Origin: Ricinus communis
Lineage: Eukaryota; Streptophyta; Magnoliopsida; Malpighiales; Euphorbiaceae
NCBI RefSeq assembly: GCF_019578655.1
Contig: NC_063264.1
Coordinates: 7,791,213-7,855,212 of the forward strand
DNA length: 64,000 bases
Direction: 5' to 3'
Shown: one piece after another, positions 46,850 to 59,165 of the stretch
Layout of the letters: each line of letters begins with the position of its first letter
Numbering within the stretch: position 1 is the first letter of the stretch
Made by a program: the position numbers and the translations under genes
Notes under the pieces: model-generated
Told to the model about the DNA's origin: nothing
Databases searched by the model: none
What the model saw: only the letters and a program-made list of their open reading frames with translations

Positions 46850-49196
46850 TCACGAGATTAAATAAATAGACTCACATCACTCTAGATATTTTATTATTTT
46901 AGTTTCGAACACTTCTATGCCATTTTTTTAATATTTATAATACGTTTAAGTAAATTAAGAAAAACATATATCTCAAATATATAATAAATATAGGAATGAA
47001 CAAATACGATGATGGCACAAATAGAAAAAAAAAATTATTTTATCAAAAATGGGATAGGGGTCAAGACGCAGTCGGGCGCCGGCGGCTGACTCAAGTGTGT
47101 ATAATTATTTATTTCTTTTTTATTCATGAAATGGATTTTGTTCTTTATAATTGTAATCACATTTTGAAAAAAAAGTGTTTTCAATACACTATTTATTGTT
47201 TATATTTTTAGTTTTGTTTTCGTTTATTAAAGACCAAATTATGAACTCCATAATATGGATATAAATTCTCTTATACTCATAATACATATGATAAATCTGT
47301 CAATATATATAAATGTCGATAAGAAAATTCCATCTCCAATTGAATCACTTCTTGAAGTTATTTAAGTTTAATAGACCAAATGTCTTAATTAAATTATGAA
47401 TATATAAGTATATTTTTTTTAAAAAGAGAGTATATTTTAGTAATAGAGAAGTCAAAAACCTAAATTGAAAGTTAAATTTTTTGATTATTTTAAAAGAATT
47501 GATTACTTTTAAAATGCAAAAATAAAATAACAGCAAATCAAGAAAATTGCTGACTAAAAATAAGACTTGCAAATCCCAATTCCTAATCTATCCTCATATT
47601 TCTTTTCATATGGTAATTTCTAGGTTGACTTTTTTTAAACAAAGTAATTTTATTTTATTTTAAACACCATTAATTTTTAATTAATTTAATCTTATTTATT
47701 AAATTTTATAAGTAAAAATAATTGATAACATATTGAGTCCTTTGTAATTTTATAATCATAAAAATAATTATTATCTTATAAAAAATAACAATTCTCTTCA
47801 TATTTTTTTACAAATTATATTAATTTTTCATAAGTGTTACTAGTTGCAAGAAAATGAATAATATTATAAAGAAAGATTATTTTTATAAAAATTAATGATT
47901 TATAAAAATTAGTAAATTTATGAAAAATATTAAATTTACAAAAAATGATAATTTTCTCCATATTTTTTTGCAAGTTATACTAATTTTTCATAAATGTTAC
48001 CAATTGCGAAAAAATAAATGATATTATGAAAAAAATGATTATTTTTGTGAAATTTAATGATTTATGAAAAATTTGGTAAATTTTTAAAAAAATACTAAGT
48101 TTTTATAATTCAGAGATATATTACAAAATTATGAAAAATAATTTTTTTTATATTTTTTTATAAATTATATATATATTTTAAATATTACTAGTTACAAAAA
48201 GAATGAATGATATTACGAAAAATATTACTTTTGTAAAATTTAATGGTTTATGAAAAATTATAAATTTATAAAATGCTAATTTTTGTAATCGTAAAATTAT
48301 AAAAAGTGAAATTTTTTTTATATTATTTTATAAATTATACTAATTTTTCATAAATGTTATTAATTGTGAAAAATAAATGATATTTCAAAAATATAATTAC
48401 TTTTATGAAATTTAATGATTTATAAAAAGATTATGAAATTTATGAAACACTGAATTTCTTTTGCAATTGCAAGATTTATTATAGAATTATGAAAATAATA
48501 ATTTTTTAATATTTTTATAAGTTATACTAAATTTTTATAAATTTTAAAGATGTATAAATTTTTAAAATTATCTTATATTAATGTAACAAATCTCATTTTA
48601 ATTGGTAATCTGTAATTATAGATAACTAAATTTTTATAAAAAAATTATATAAATAAAAATATAATTATTATAATTCTATTAGTCGATTAAAACAAAACAT
48701 GATTATTTTATATTAAACCGGGGAATTTCTCTTCATACAGTTGTGATTTTCCTTTTGAATAATGTATTTGTATTTTTATTTTCCTTTTTGGCCATAAGTC
48801 TGCCTGGCTGGCACACATTACTTGCAGGCATAGTACTGTACGGATAAATCTTTTTCCTGTCAGGATTCCTTAACCTCATTGGAAACGGAAAAAACAGAAC
48901 AAGGACATAATAAAAATATACTTAAACCAAATCAAGAAACTATATTGTCAAAACTCCAAAAGCACAAGAGATTTTGGGTTTTCTCTCTACGCTAAGAAAG
49001 ATCCTTGATTACCTTAATTTGGTTGTCTGTATCAAAATCATATTATATTATATTGTCTTAATTAGGAGTAAAGAAAAGTTAAAAAGAAGTTGAAGTATTA
49101 TTGAATTGTTGATTAGGCTGTCACGAACTTTTGAGGTTTTCTTTTTTGGGTGCGATCAGGGTATTGATTATATAAAATATTGTACTTGTTTCTAAC
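46850..49196. other. AT-rich intergenic region with tandem array
   Basis: Separates the RALF-like gene from the CDKG-like gene. Frames at 46996-47211 and 47345-47572 lack domains. The main content is the tandem repeat at 47791-48560; the last ~250 bases are the promoter and leader of the kinase gene. Confidence 0.6.
47791..48560. repeat. AT-rich tandem array, ~160-190 bp units, about 4.5 copies
   Basis: Units begin at about 47791, 47951, 48141, 48311 and 48501. Each starts with ATTTTTTTTATATTTTTT-like sequence, then ATAAATTATACTAATTTTTC with ATAAATGTTA, a TTGCGAAAAA-like segment, AATGATATTATGAAAA, TTTTGTGAAATTTAATGATT and TATGAAAAAT. Spacings are 160, 190, 170 and 190 bp. Units are clearly related but diverged; the last is partial. 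The length is in the range of plant satellite monomers, yet the array is short and lies between genes. Confidence 0.7.
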
Positions 49197-50864
49197 ATGG
49201 CGGCAGGCGAGCTTGATGTTTCTTGGAGAAGAAATTTAATATTACGTAATTTTTCAAAGAAAGAATGTTGTAGGAATGGTGGTTTCGGTCTGGAATCAAG
49301 TCGTATTCATGGTGGCAGTGTTGGAAGAAAGAACGGGAATTGTTTTCGTGCAGGCTCACTCAATGAGGGTTGTAGAAGAAGTGATGGTTTTGAAATTGCA
49401 AAGTTTGGTGAAGATGGAATTAGATTTCCCCCTCAGAAGAAAAGGAAGTTCTCCCCAATTGTATGGGATAGAGAAGAGAAGGGAGTTGGATTTGATTCCA
49501 AAAACGAAATGGTGGCAAGCAAGGCTTCTGTCATTCAGCCCGTGTCCTTGAATACAGGACAAGGAATGGAAGTTTTGTCTGCGCAATCAGTGGTGGCAGA
49601 TAAAGGACAAATGCGGGATATATCTGTGTCTAGGTGCGCGTCTGATTCAAATTCATCAGACATGTCAAGTCTTGAGAGTGGGGAGTTTAGAAGAGAGAGT
49701 TCAGAAGAAGAAAACAGGCCTAGACCATCAGAATCTCAGGAAAAAGGCAGTGGAGTTGAGTGTCCTAATGATGAGGTGATCAAGAACAAATCCATGGACG
49801 TCGAGAGTGAAAGTATCGATCAGCTGGAGAACTCAAGTAACCATGCGGATTCCTTTAAGATAGAGGATCCCGGAAGTATTAATATGCTTCAGGGTTGTAG
49901 AAGTGTGTGCGAGTATGAAAAAGTTGACAAAATAAACGCAGGTACTTATGGAATTGTGTATAAAGCCAAAGATAAGAAGACTGGGCAACATGTAGCATTG
50001 AAGAAAGTGAAGATGGAAAGGGAGACTGAAGGTTTCCCTATGACAGCTTTGAGAGAAGTAAACATTCTTTTCTCTTTGCATCATCCTTCAATTGTGAATA
50101 TTAAAGAGGTTGTTACAGATGATGCAAATGATGTTTATATGGCTATGGAGTATATGGATTATGATCTGCAGAGATTCACGAACACTGTGAAGTACCCTTT
50201 TAGTATAAGTGAAGTTAAATACATGATGCTGCAGTTGTTGGAAGGTGTCTGTTATCTTCATGAAAATTGGGTAATTCACAGGGATCTCAAGACATCCAAC
50301 ATTCTTCTAAATGATGATGGCAAGCTGAAAATCTGTGATTTTGGGTTGTCACGCCAGTATACGGACCCCCTGAAGCCTTATACTTCCACGGTGGTTACGC
50401 TTTGGTATAGGGCTCCTGAACTCCTACTGGGAAGTAGACATTACTCAACAGCAATCGATATGTGGTCTGTTGGTTGTATAATGGCCGAATTGTTGATGAA
50501 AGAACCTTTATTTCAGGGCAGAACTGAGATCGATCAGCTTGACAAGATTTTCAGCATTCTTGGTACGCCAAAAGAAATGATTTGGCCCGGATTTTCCAAG
50601 CTGCGAGGAGCTAGAGCAAAATTTGTTCAGCAGCCATTCAACGTGTTGCGCAAGAAGTTTAATGGTATACGTTTCGGTGGTCCTCCAGCACTTTCTGATT
50701 CAGGATTTGACCTATTGAAAAATCTTTTGACTTATGATCCAAAGAAGAGAATATCAGCAAAAGCTGCTCTTGATCATGACTGGTTCCGTGAGTTTCCTCC
50801 TCCCAGCTATGATTTCAAGCCTGCATTACATATCCAGCTTAGCCAACAAAAGTCATATTTATAA
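49197..50864 (+). CDS. Intronless CDKG-like (CDK11/PITSLRE-type) protein kinase
   Basis: A single-exon Ser/Thr kinase of 555 aa. CDKG/CDK11 kinases pair with L-type cyclins and act in pre-mRNA splicing and meiosis. The N-terminus keeps CDKG hallmarks: the MAAG start and KKRKFSPIVWDREEK (residues ~81-95), then an acidic Ser/Glu region. The kinase domain begins near 240: glycine loop NAGTYGIVY, VALKKVKM, cyclin-binding helix PMTALRE (281-287; CDKGs have PLTSLRE), HRDLKTSN (H361, D363), DFG (381-383), VVTLWYRAPE and LLTYDPKKRI. All catalytic residues are present. Unlike the typical CDKGs I know, which have several introns and continue past the kinase domain into a basic tail, this one has no intron and stops soon after the domain (QLSQQKSYL). 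I infer a retrogene or diverged paralogue. A donor-like GGTAAC straight after the stop could mark a 3' UTR intron. Confidence 0.88.
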   Translation: MAAGELDVSWRRNLILRNFSKKECCRNGGFGLESSRIHGGSVGRKNGNCFRAGSLNEGCRRSDGFEIAKFGEDGIRFPPQKKRKFSPIVWDREEKGVGFDSKNEMVASKASVIQPVSLNTGQGMEVLSAQSVVADKGQMRDISVSRCASDSNSSDMSSLESGEFRRESSEEENRPRPSESQEKGSGVECPNDEVIKNKSMDVESESIDQLENSSNHADSFKIEDPGSINMLQGCRSVCEYEKVDKINAGTYGIVYKAKDKKTGQHVALKKVKMERETEGFPMTALREVNILFSLHHPSIVNIKEVVTDDANDVYMAMEYMDYDLQRFTNTVKYPFSISEVKYMMLQLLEGVCYLHENWVIHRDLKTSNILLNDDGKLKICDFGLSRQYTDPLKPYTSTVVTLWYRAPELLLGSRHYSTAIDMWSVGCIMAELLMKEPLFQGRTEIDQLDKIFSILGTPKEMIWPGFSKLRGARAKFVQQPFNVLRKKFNGIRFGGPPALSDSGFDLLKNLLTYDPKKRISAKAALDHDWFREFPPPSYDFKPALHIQLSQQKSYL

Positions 50865-50899
50865 GGTAACTGTTCATCTTTTTTTTGGAATGATGGAGT

Positions 50900-53145
50900 G
50901 TAAAGGAAATGGGATCTTGTATATTTCAAAAAAAATCATGTCTGTGATTATTAGTTTTTATGCCATAGCCTAGTTTCTGCGTTTGTTCTCATATCAAATT
51001 TATGAACTAAAAATGGCCAACTTGTCTAATCAGATGCTCATTGGATTTTGCAAATGTGTTATTTTATTATATTGTCAGGTTTGGCTTATGCAGTTGAATC
51101 AATTCTATTAATGTTTCTATTTGTATCAGTTACCATAGTCACCTGAATGTATTTCATTCTTTTCTTTTCACACCAGAACTGCCCTTTTGTGCTTCTTGCT
51201 TGTGCTATAACCTTGGCAGGTAGTGAAACAAGAGCCTTGAAAGAAATATTTCTTTCATGGATCTGTTTTGTTATTTGATGATGGAATTATTATAATACTC
51301 TCTGCCTGCAACAGGACCAACACCAAGTTCCTTGCACTTATGGCAAACTTCAAGGGAAAAATAGTAAATACCCTGAATTCAATGGGTCTTTTGCAACATT
51401 TCTTTAAGAAATTGTCATGTGATGACCATTTTCTACAAATATAAGCCCGATGAAACTCTTATCCATATTATTTAAGTTGTTGACTGAAAAAAAATCACAA
51501 AATAAAGTTAGTATAAATTTTCAGTTCATATTATTTAAGCTGAGGGAAGCAAAATTTAATCATCTTATTTAAATGTCTCTCACAATAACTTTACTTTTAT
51601 ATTAGAATTTTCTTAATGATAATTTTTAATATTTTAATTAAATCATTCATAAATATAAAATATAACGCTTAAAATTTAGAGCGGAGTAAATTTTTACTTA
51701 ATTATTAAAATATAATATATATAAATTGTATTTCAAAATTTTCACTTTTATATTCCTCAAAATTCATTATATATATATATATTATTGACTGGCAAATTAG
51801 GGGTATAATATATTTTTCCAAAGAGATATTACTAAGCTAAAAAATTCAGGCCAACAAAGCCCTACCAACAAGTGACAAAAAGAAGGCTTAAATTAGGAGA
51901 AGAACAAAAAGACCTTCGACCAACAAATAAGCACAAAGAAATCAGATTCTCCAATTTCTCAACACATTAGTTCATCACCTGCTACCACATTCTTTCCTCA
52001 TGCTACACAATCAACTCAACCTCCACATATACATAAATTATCCCATTATTAACATATCCCTATCATCTCCATAATTCCCTTTTATGTCATCATAAAAGAA
52101 AAAAGAAATTCTAATCAGAGTCCATTTGATAACGCTAGCATAACTAATATTTTTTATATTATTAATAATATCAAGATAATTAGTCCTATTAGCATCACAA
52201 TTATCAAGATGCACAATTTTCTTACTAGGGTATTTTATTATGCATAGTTCATTATATTCATCGTATAAAAATTCATGCTGCATGTCAAATATAAAAATAC
52301 ATAAAAATATATCTAAAACTCTAAAGTGATAAAAATATATCTAAAACTCTAAAGTGATATTTATGTAAAACTGATATCATCAACCTTTACTTTATAATTC
52401 ATTCTATTTCCACTAACCATTTCTAAACAAATTAAAGAATAAATTATTTATTCCTAAATTTTGAAATCCTATACCAATTTTAAGTTAATATTTTTTTTTT
52501 CAAGTTTCTAGCACCCTATTACTAGATTCTTAAAAACAACATTGCTATCCTACATGGTATTAAATAAGATTCAAGATTGTTATTTATCAATGTCTTTATC
52601 TTTACAGTGTTGAAAGCTTCACTTGAAACAAACAATGATGGTCGTACTTTGTGTCACTCCATTAAATCATATGGTTATAATAATCTTCAACAACATATCA
52701 AATAATTACGAAGTAAACGAACCATAAACTTTAGCTGTCAAAGTGGTTGTAAAGTTTTCAAGATTTTGTCATATATGTCAGCAAAAACCACCGTGATTGA
52801 ATTATTCTAGTGACTAGATTGTATTTTAGTTAAGAAAATTAAAAATTAGTTATTTATTAGCAAATTTTTATAATAGGTGATAAAATTGTAAAGATGTAAA
52901 AAGTTTAGGTACTTTAAAGTAAATAGGCCTTTGTTTTAATAACGAAATAATTATTCTTAATAAATAAAATAGAGAAAAACTTTAAGAAATGAAAAATAAA
53001 ACCCTAAATAAACCCCAAGCTCATTTCTCCATCTCTATTACTGCATGTTCTTCTTCAGGCATTCTAATCCCCAAAACCTGGTTTTTTTTGGGCAAATAAA
53101 CACATTAAAGAGAAAAATCAGAGGGCAAAATATAGGCCAGTTCAG
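50900..53145. other. Intergenic region
   Basis: About the first 300-400 bases are likely the kinase 3' UTR. The remainder is AT-rich with no gene. A perfect 28-bp tandem duplication lies at 52303-52358 (units start AAAAATATATCTAAAACTC). The frame at 52038-52283 (-) has no recognisable domain. Confidence 0.55.
52303..52358. repeat. 28-bp tandem duplication
   Basis: Two identical adjacent 28-base units, 52303-52330 and 52331-52358, in intergenic DNA. Confidence 0.9.
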
Positions 53146-53227
53146 GTGAGGTATTCTTCAGCCAAGCAAAAGAAAGACTTCCAAAAACAAATCGTATCTT
53201 CATTTTATCATAGAAACCAAAATCACA

Positions 53228-56200
53228 ATGAGGAAACCAAAATCAAAGTCCAGAGAGAAGAGAAAGCAACGAAGAAATTTAGAACAAGAAGAAATCGCAT
53301 TACTAAACGACTGGATAGAGTCTCAAAAACCCGATTCCGGTTCAAACCCGCTATCTCTACCAGAAAATTCACCAATTGGCCGTCTTCCAGACGGGACCTT
53401 TTCGCGGTACGCTGGGTGTACTAAGTTTAAAGAATTGCCACTATCTAAAAGAACCAAAGATGGATTAACGAAAGCTGGTTATATTACTATGACCGAGATA
53501 CAAAGAGCTTCTTTGCCTCATTCGCTTTGTGGGAGAGATATTCTTGGTGCTGCCAAAACTGGGTCTGGCAAGACTCTTGCTTTTGTTATTCCTGTGAGTT
53601 GGGTTTACTATTGCTTTTGTTTTTCTATGAGTTGGTTTTCCTTTTTTTTTTTTTTTTTTCTTTTAAATTGATGGAAGCAAGCGGTAAAATACCAAAGTAA
53701 TTTTGAGATAGAAAATTGATTTTTTGGGGAGCGAAAAGAATCAATACTTAGGGAAGAATAAGTGTTTGTTGAGTACAAATTTTTAATGCGTTTGGGGGTT
53801 TTTCTTTTGTTGGGTTTAGTTGTTGGTTTTTGTCAGGAGCTGGCGACATTACATTTGGTTCAGATTCGGGTTAAATGATTTAATTTGTTTATGATGTGTT
53901 TATGTTTGTTCTGGAATCAGCTGCTTAGTTATATAACTAAGGAAATGAATTGAACTTTAGATAACAAAAAGATAGTTTTTGAATGGGTTTATGCAACTCC
54001 ATGGAAATACTTTATTTCGTTTATTCTTTTGCTTCTTTAAATTTTCTGATTAGTAAAGTAAATGTATTTTGGTTGCCAATTTTTTGTACTCTAGGACAGG
54101 ATGTAGGAGTATTAACATAAGGTTCTTTATGATTTTTGTACTCTACTGTGAAGTATCCTGTAAAATTGATTTAAGTTGTTCAGACAGAATTTGCTCTATA
54201 GTCTAACCTTTATGTGCTAGTTTAGTGCATTTCTTACTAGCTGCAAGGTTGTATTTCAGGTCCTGGAAAAGTTGCATAGAGAAAGATGGGGGCCTCAAGA
54301 CGGGGTAGGCAGCATTATAATATCCCCAACAAGGGAACTGGCAGGTCAGCTTTTTGATGTGTTGAGAAATGTCGGGAAGTTCCATAACTTCAGTGCTGGC
54401 CTTCTAATTGGTGGTCGTAAGGATATTGACACTGAGAAGGAGAGTGTTAATGAGCTGAACATTTTGGTTTGCACTCCTGGTAGGCTTCTTCAGCACATGG
54501 ATGAAACTCCAAATTTTGATTGTTCACAACTTCAGGTCAACATCAAAACTTCTTCTAAAGTCATTTGTATTATCTGAGTAGAGTGAAGATTATGGGTTCT
54601 CTCATGTCTATTTGTGGTGCCTGTGCTGCCTCATAAAAGACCTCATGTTTAGTCTGCCAAATTAGCTCATCTCATCGGTGTAATTTCATATTCACCTGGT
54701 TATTTTAGTAGAGTTGATTTCATATTTGCAAGGATTTTTGCTGCTCCAGCGCTTTCTATATATGCCTGAGCATTTTTTTGTTTGGATATAACCTGTTCTG
54801 TCTAGCTGACTTGGGTGAATTTTGTGCCTAGGAAACAGGTTTTAGTACTTGACGAGGCAGATCGTATTCTCGATGTCGGCTTTAAGAAGACTTTGAATGC
54901 GATTATTTCACAGATACCCAAGTATAGACAAACCTTGCTTTTTTCTGCAACTCAGACAAAATCTGTTCAGGATCTTGCAAGACTCAGTTTAAAGGACCCA
55001 GAGTATGTTGGTGTGCATGAGAAGTCTGACACAGCAACTCCCAATCGCTTGCAGCAAACTGCAATGGTAGTTCCTCTTGAGCAAAAGCTGGACATGCTGT
55101 GGAGTTTTATCAAGGCACATCTTAATTCAAATATTCTTGTGTTTTTGTCGAGCTGCAAACAGGTACTTTGATATCATTTTGTTGAAAAAGTAAAGAGATG
55201 ATCTTTGGATGATAAGGCTTCTTAAGGCCATTATAAATCTATTCATAGTATTTGGCTGTTAAAGTGGTCCACATCCATTGCACAGTTACTAATTCTGCAT
55301 ATCTGTTGTCACTATATGATTAAGGGTGGCAGGTCTCTATAGATGCATGTTATGATTGGTTTTGGAGTTAGTGTTTGGCTTCTTCTGCTAACTCAGCTCA
55401 GTAACTGATATTATCATGGTCAGACGCACATGTGACATTTATAACTCTATCAACTGTATGGACTATATGGAATTTGCATTTGATTCTGTCATATGTATGG
55501 CAGTTTCAGATTTGCATCTCTAGACATGGGAGTCCTTCAATTGATTTGGCAAATATTACACATCCATGATTGTAGTGCATAATCATTAGAATGAACAATC
55601 AAAAGCTCGCGATTTGGTTACTACTATTTACTTGATAAAAGTTAAACTAACTCTTAAGCCTTATAAAAGAGGTTTTATGTGATATTGATATGATTGCTAA
55701 ACTTGCTTCTTTAGAATAAAAGTACCTCGCGTTTTCTTCACCATGACATTTTTATGTTCTTAAGTGTGAATAAGAGTATGTGCCTATTTTTCCAATGTTT
55801 GTTTCAGTTTTTTTTGGTTGTCCTTGTTTACATATGTTAATGTCAGTGCTTCATAACACCTGAAACTATGATTGAATATAAATTACAAGTTGTAGATTAT
55901 ATTCTTTTGCCAAATCTCTCAATTCATAACTTTCCAATTTCTGTATTTTAAAGCCTCAGATAATTCGCAGTTTAATATTCTTTATTTGTGGAGGAATCAG
56001 ACTGATGGTGGTAATGGCATACTGCATTAGTGGTGGTGGTTCACCATTGAAACTGAAAATGATGGTAGAGGTGTTGACAATGATGCCAGTGGTACTGTGG
56101 TAATAGAGCTTTATTTGTAATGGCTGTAGCAATAGTGGCGATGGTTCTTTTCCGACAATATTGGTTTGGAGGTGGTGGTGATTAGTTGTTAAGACTTGGG

Positions 56201-58726
56201 ATTCAGGAGTTCTAGCCCAAAGAAATGTAAATATTGCATGAAATATCGAAATAGGAAAGATAAAATTTCTGAAGTCACCAGATTTGAACATCATTTTACT
56301 TTCTTCAGCATAAGGATAAACCCTTGTGAATAAACTTATTCTGAGATTTAGTTTGTCTTGATTTGTTTGCATGCCATTTATCAAGTGGCCATCTATAAAC
56401 TAATATTTAGCCTACTGTACTAGGAAATACCTTTTTTTTATGCCCATACATTCCAAAAGGAAGAAGAAAAAAAGGAGCATACAACTGCTCCGATTTTAAG
56501 TTTATTGCAAATTTTTGGGGTTTATATTCTATCATATATTTTAGTTCTTACTGTTTTCTATATTCCTGAATTGTCTGTATTATAGGTGAAATTTGTGTAT
56601 GAAGCATTTAAGAAATTGCATCCTGGAATTCCACTAAAGTGTCTTCATGGAAGAATGAAGCAGGGGAAAAGGATGGTGATCTATTCCCAGTTCTGTGAGC
56701 AGCGTTCTGTTCTCTTCTCAACCGACGTTGCCGCAAGAGGTCTTGATTTTAATAAGGCAGTTGATTGGGTAGTCCAGGTCAGATATTATGTTTTGCAAAG
56801 TAAATTTATTCTTAACAATCAATTGTTGATTGGGTAGTCCAGGTCAGATATTATGTTTGTTTTCATGTCTATAGGTTGATTGTCCAGAAGATGTTGCATC
56901 CTACATACACAGAGTTGGTCGCACTGCTCGCTATCAATCTGGAGGGAGATCAGTTTTGTTTCTTCTGCCTTCAGAAATGAAAATGCTTGAGAGGTTACAA
57001 GAAGCAAAAGTACCGATACAATTTATAAAGGTAAGATGTGTTATTTTAAAAAAAAAATTCTTGAGGCATTCTTTTGTTTATTTTGATAAAAGTAGCTGAT
57101 CAGTTTCCCTACATGAAAGATAACTTGTGGAAGGATGGCAGGACTAGTGTTTGCAAAGTTCAAGTTCTTACTTCATTAAGAAGTTGATGCTAATTATGCT
57201 TTTTTTATTGCTGATTTTTAGGCAAACGCAAAAAGACTGCAACCAGTTTCTGGGTTGTTGTCAGCTTTATTGGTAAAAAACGAAGATCTGCAGAAGCTGG
57301 CTATAAGGGCCTTTATAACATATTTGCGGTCAATATATATTCAAAAAGATAAAGAGGTGTTTGATGTGATGAAGCTATCTATTGATGAATATTCTGCGTC
57401 GTTGGGTCTACCAATGACGCCCAAAATCCGTTTTCTGAACCAGAAAATGAAGGGAAAGAAGATTTCAGGAAATTCTTCTCTTCTTGAATCAGATAATTCT
57501 GACAAGGATGATGCTGAGCTGGCAGTTGGCAGATTTAGGGGAGAAATTTTGGGAGGACAAAGAGAGAAGCTAGATATTGGTGATTCTGGAGAAGAAAACG
57601 TGGATAAAGGTTTTCTGCTATCAAAGGATACTGAACCTGAAGGCGAAGCAAACCTGAGTGAACTTATGTATGCATCTGTTGCAGAATTTTTTTCGGTTAA
57701 GATAGTAGACTATGAATAAAGAGCTAGAATGCTTAAATGACAAGCACCAATGGGCTGGACAGCCAATTTTGATTCCGATGCAATTGATTCCCCACTTTTT
57801 AGTTGATATGGAAATCTGCATCTGTTATAAATTCAGTGGACTAAATAATTAGAAAAATTTGTAGACATTTTCTTCTAGGCTAAAGCTATTGTAGGAGGAC
57901 GTCCATTCATGCTTTTCTACTACCTTTACTTCTTTAGACTTGCTAACTTTTCATTTGAATTGCTTTGCAGGCCTGCAACACGAGTTTTAAAGAAAAAAAA
58001 GTTGAAGATCAATATCCATAGACCAGTGGGAACAAGGGTTGTCTTTGATGAGGAAGGCAATACGCTTCCTCCACTTGCAAGAGTGGCTGATGCCAAGAAT
58101 AGTGATAATTCATGTCTTCTTGATCAAGGTAAATAACTGTTGCTCCTAAATATTTAACTACTGATTACTGTTATGAAACTTGATTGTAACGTCGAAGATG
58201 AATCCCAGTTCTCCTTTTTGCAATTAGTTGCTCGTATATAAATATTCTGACAGTTATTTTAATTTTAATTCAGTGGTTTTCCTGACTGGTTGAATCAACT
58301 GGAGACTGTCAAGTTGACTAAACTGCAAGCCACCACATCAGATATCTTTGTCATGTCCTGAATCTTCTCGTGTATTTTGCAGGCCAAAGAGAAGAACATT
58401 ATAAGAAGGCAAGGGAAGCGTTGATGCTGGCTGACAAGGAAGATAAGCTTCTGGATCGCCAACGTCGGAGGGAGAAACGAACCAAGGAGAAGATGAAGCG
58501 GAAGAAACAAATTGCGGAAGAAGAGGAAGATATAGATGATGATATTTCTGGATCGGAAGAAGAGAGAGCAGGTGACCGGAAAAGTAAAAGGTCTAAGATC
58601 TATTTTAATGGTGACAGTGATGATGGGGAGACAAAAGAGAGAGGAGATAATGTAGTGAATACAAATTCCATATCTCTAGCAGAACAAGAAGCTCTGGCTC
58701 TCAAATTGTTGAGTTCCATGCACTAG
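53228..58726 (+). CDS. RH32: DEAD-box ATP-dependent RNA helicase, RH32/DDX10/Dbp4 type
   Basis: Orthologues (yeast Dbp4, human DDX10) work in the nucleolus on early pre-rRNA processing for the small ribosomal subunit. Eight exons: 53228-53593, 54260-54535, 54839-55162, 56586-56777, 56875-57030, 57222-57667, 57971-58128 and 58383-58726, giving 753 aa. Motifs in order: AKTGSGKT (109-116), PTRELA (145-150), TPGR, LDEAD (218-222), SAT (250-252), ARGLDF and HRVGRTAR (398-405). Past the core come the family's ANAKRLQP and [12 protein letters not shown] segments and a Lys/Glu-rich tail, likely coiled coil and nucleolar targeting. The N-terminus is strongly basic. Exon 3 starts at the CAG before GTTTTAGTACTTGACGAG, not at the upstream CTAG. 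The exon 4 donor is duplicated 65 bp downstream inside the intron. Confidence 0.93.
56760..56859 (+). repeat. Duplicated exon-4 end with splice donor in RH32 intron
   Basis: The segment from about 56760 to 56794, covering the last 18 bases of exon 4 and the donor CAG/GTCAGATATT, is repeated almost exactly at about 56825-56859, 65 bp downstream. Both copies carry the donor. Using the second would add 65 nt and shift the frame, so the first must be the productive site. Confidence 0.85.
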
Positions 58727-59165
58727 GCCATAGATTTAAAAGTTCTTTCTTCTGGTGCTTTTTTTTTAAACGTTTTCCTGGTAACATTCTTTTTACAATC
58801 AGAATCAGTTTTTTTTTTTTTTTTTTCTTTTTCTTCCATATCACCATGCTGCACCATGGGGCTGTAATTTTTGGTTTAGCATCAATACCAGTGTTCTTTT
58901 GGTCTACATTATTGTGTGACTGATCTTTAATGAAAAAGAACATGCTATTCATAAATATACACAAGGTGTTTATATACCCAAAGAAAATAGTTCTTTTTTC
59001 CCTGCCATGTTGATGGATTTATCTTTGTTTAAGGCATTAATGCCTGATCACATTCCTTATTTTCATAACCAGACAAGATATTTTCTATGGTTCTTCCATT
59101 TTAGGACTTAGCCAAAAACATCCTTCTCACCATGTCCCTACCAGCCATAGCTGAATGGAGATATG
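58727..59165. other. RH32 3' UTR and flank up to the gypsy insertion
   Basis: Contains a T-rich tract at about 58809-58832 and AATGAAAAAG-type sequence near 58929. No gene is seen. The gypsy element begins 440 bp after the helicase stop codon. Confidence 0.55.
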
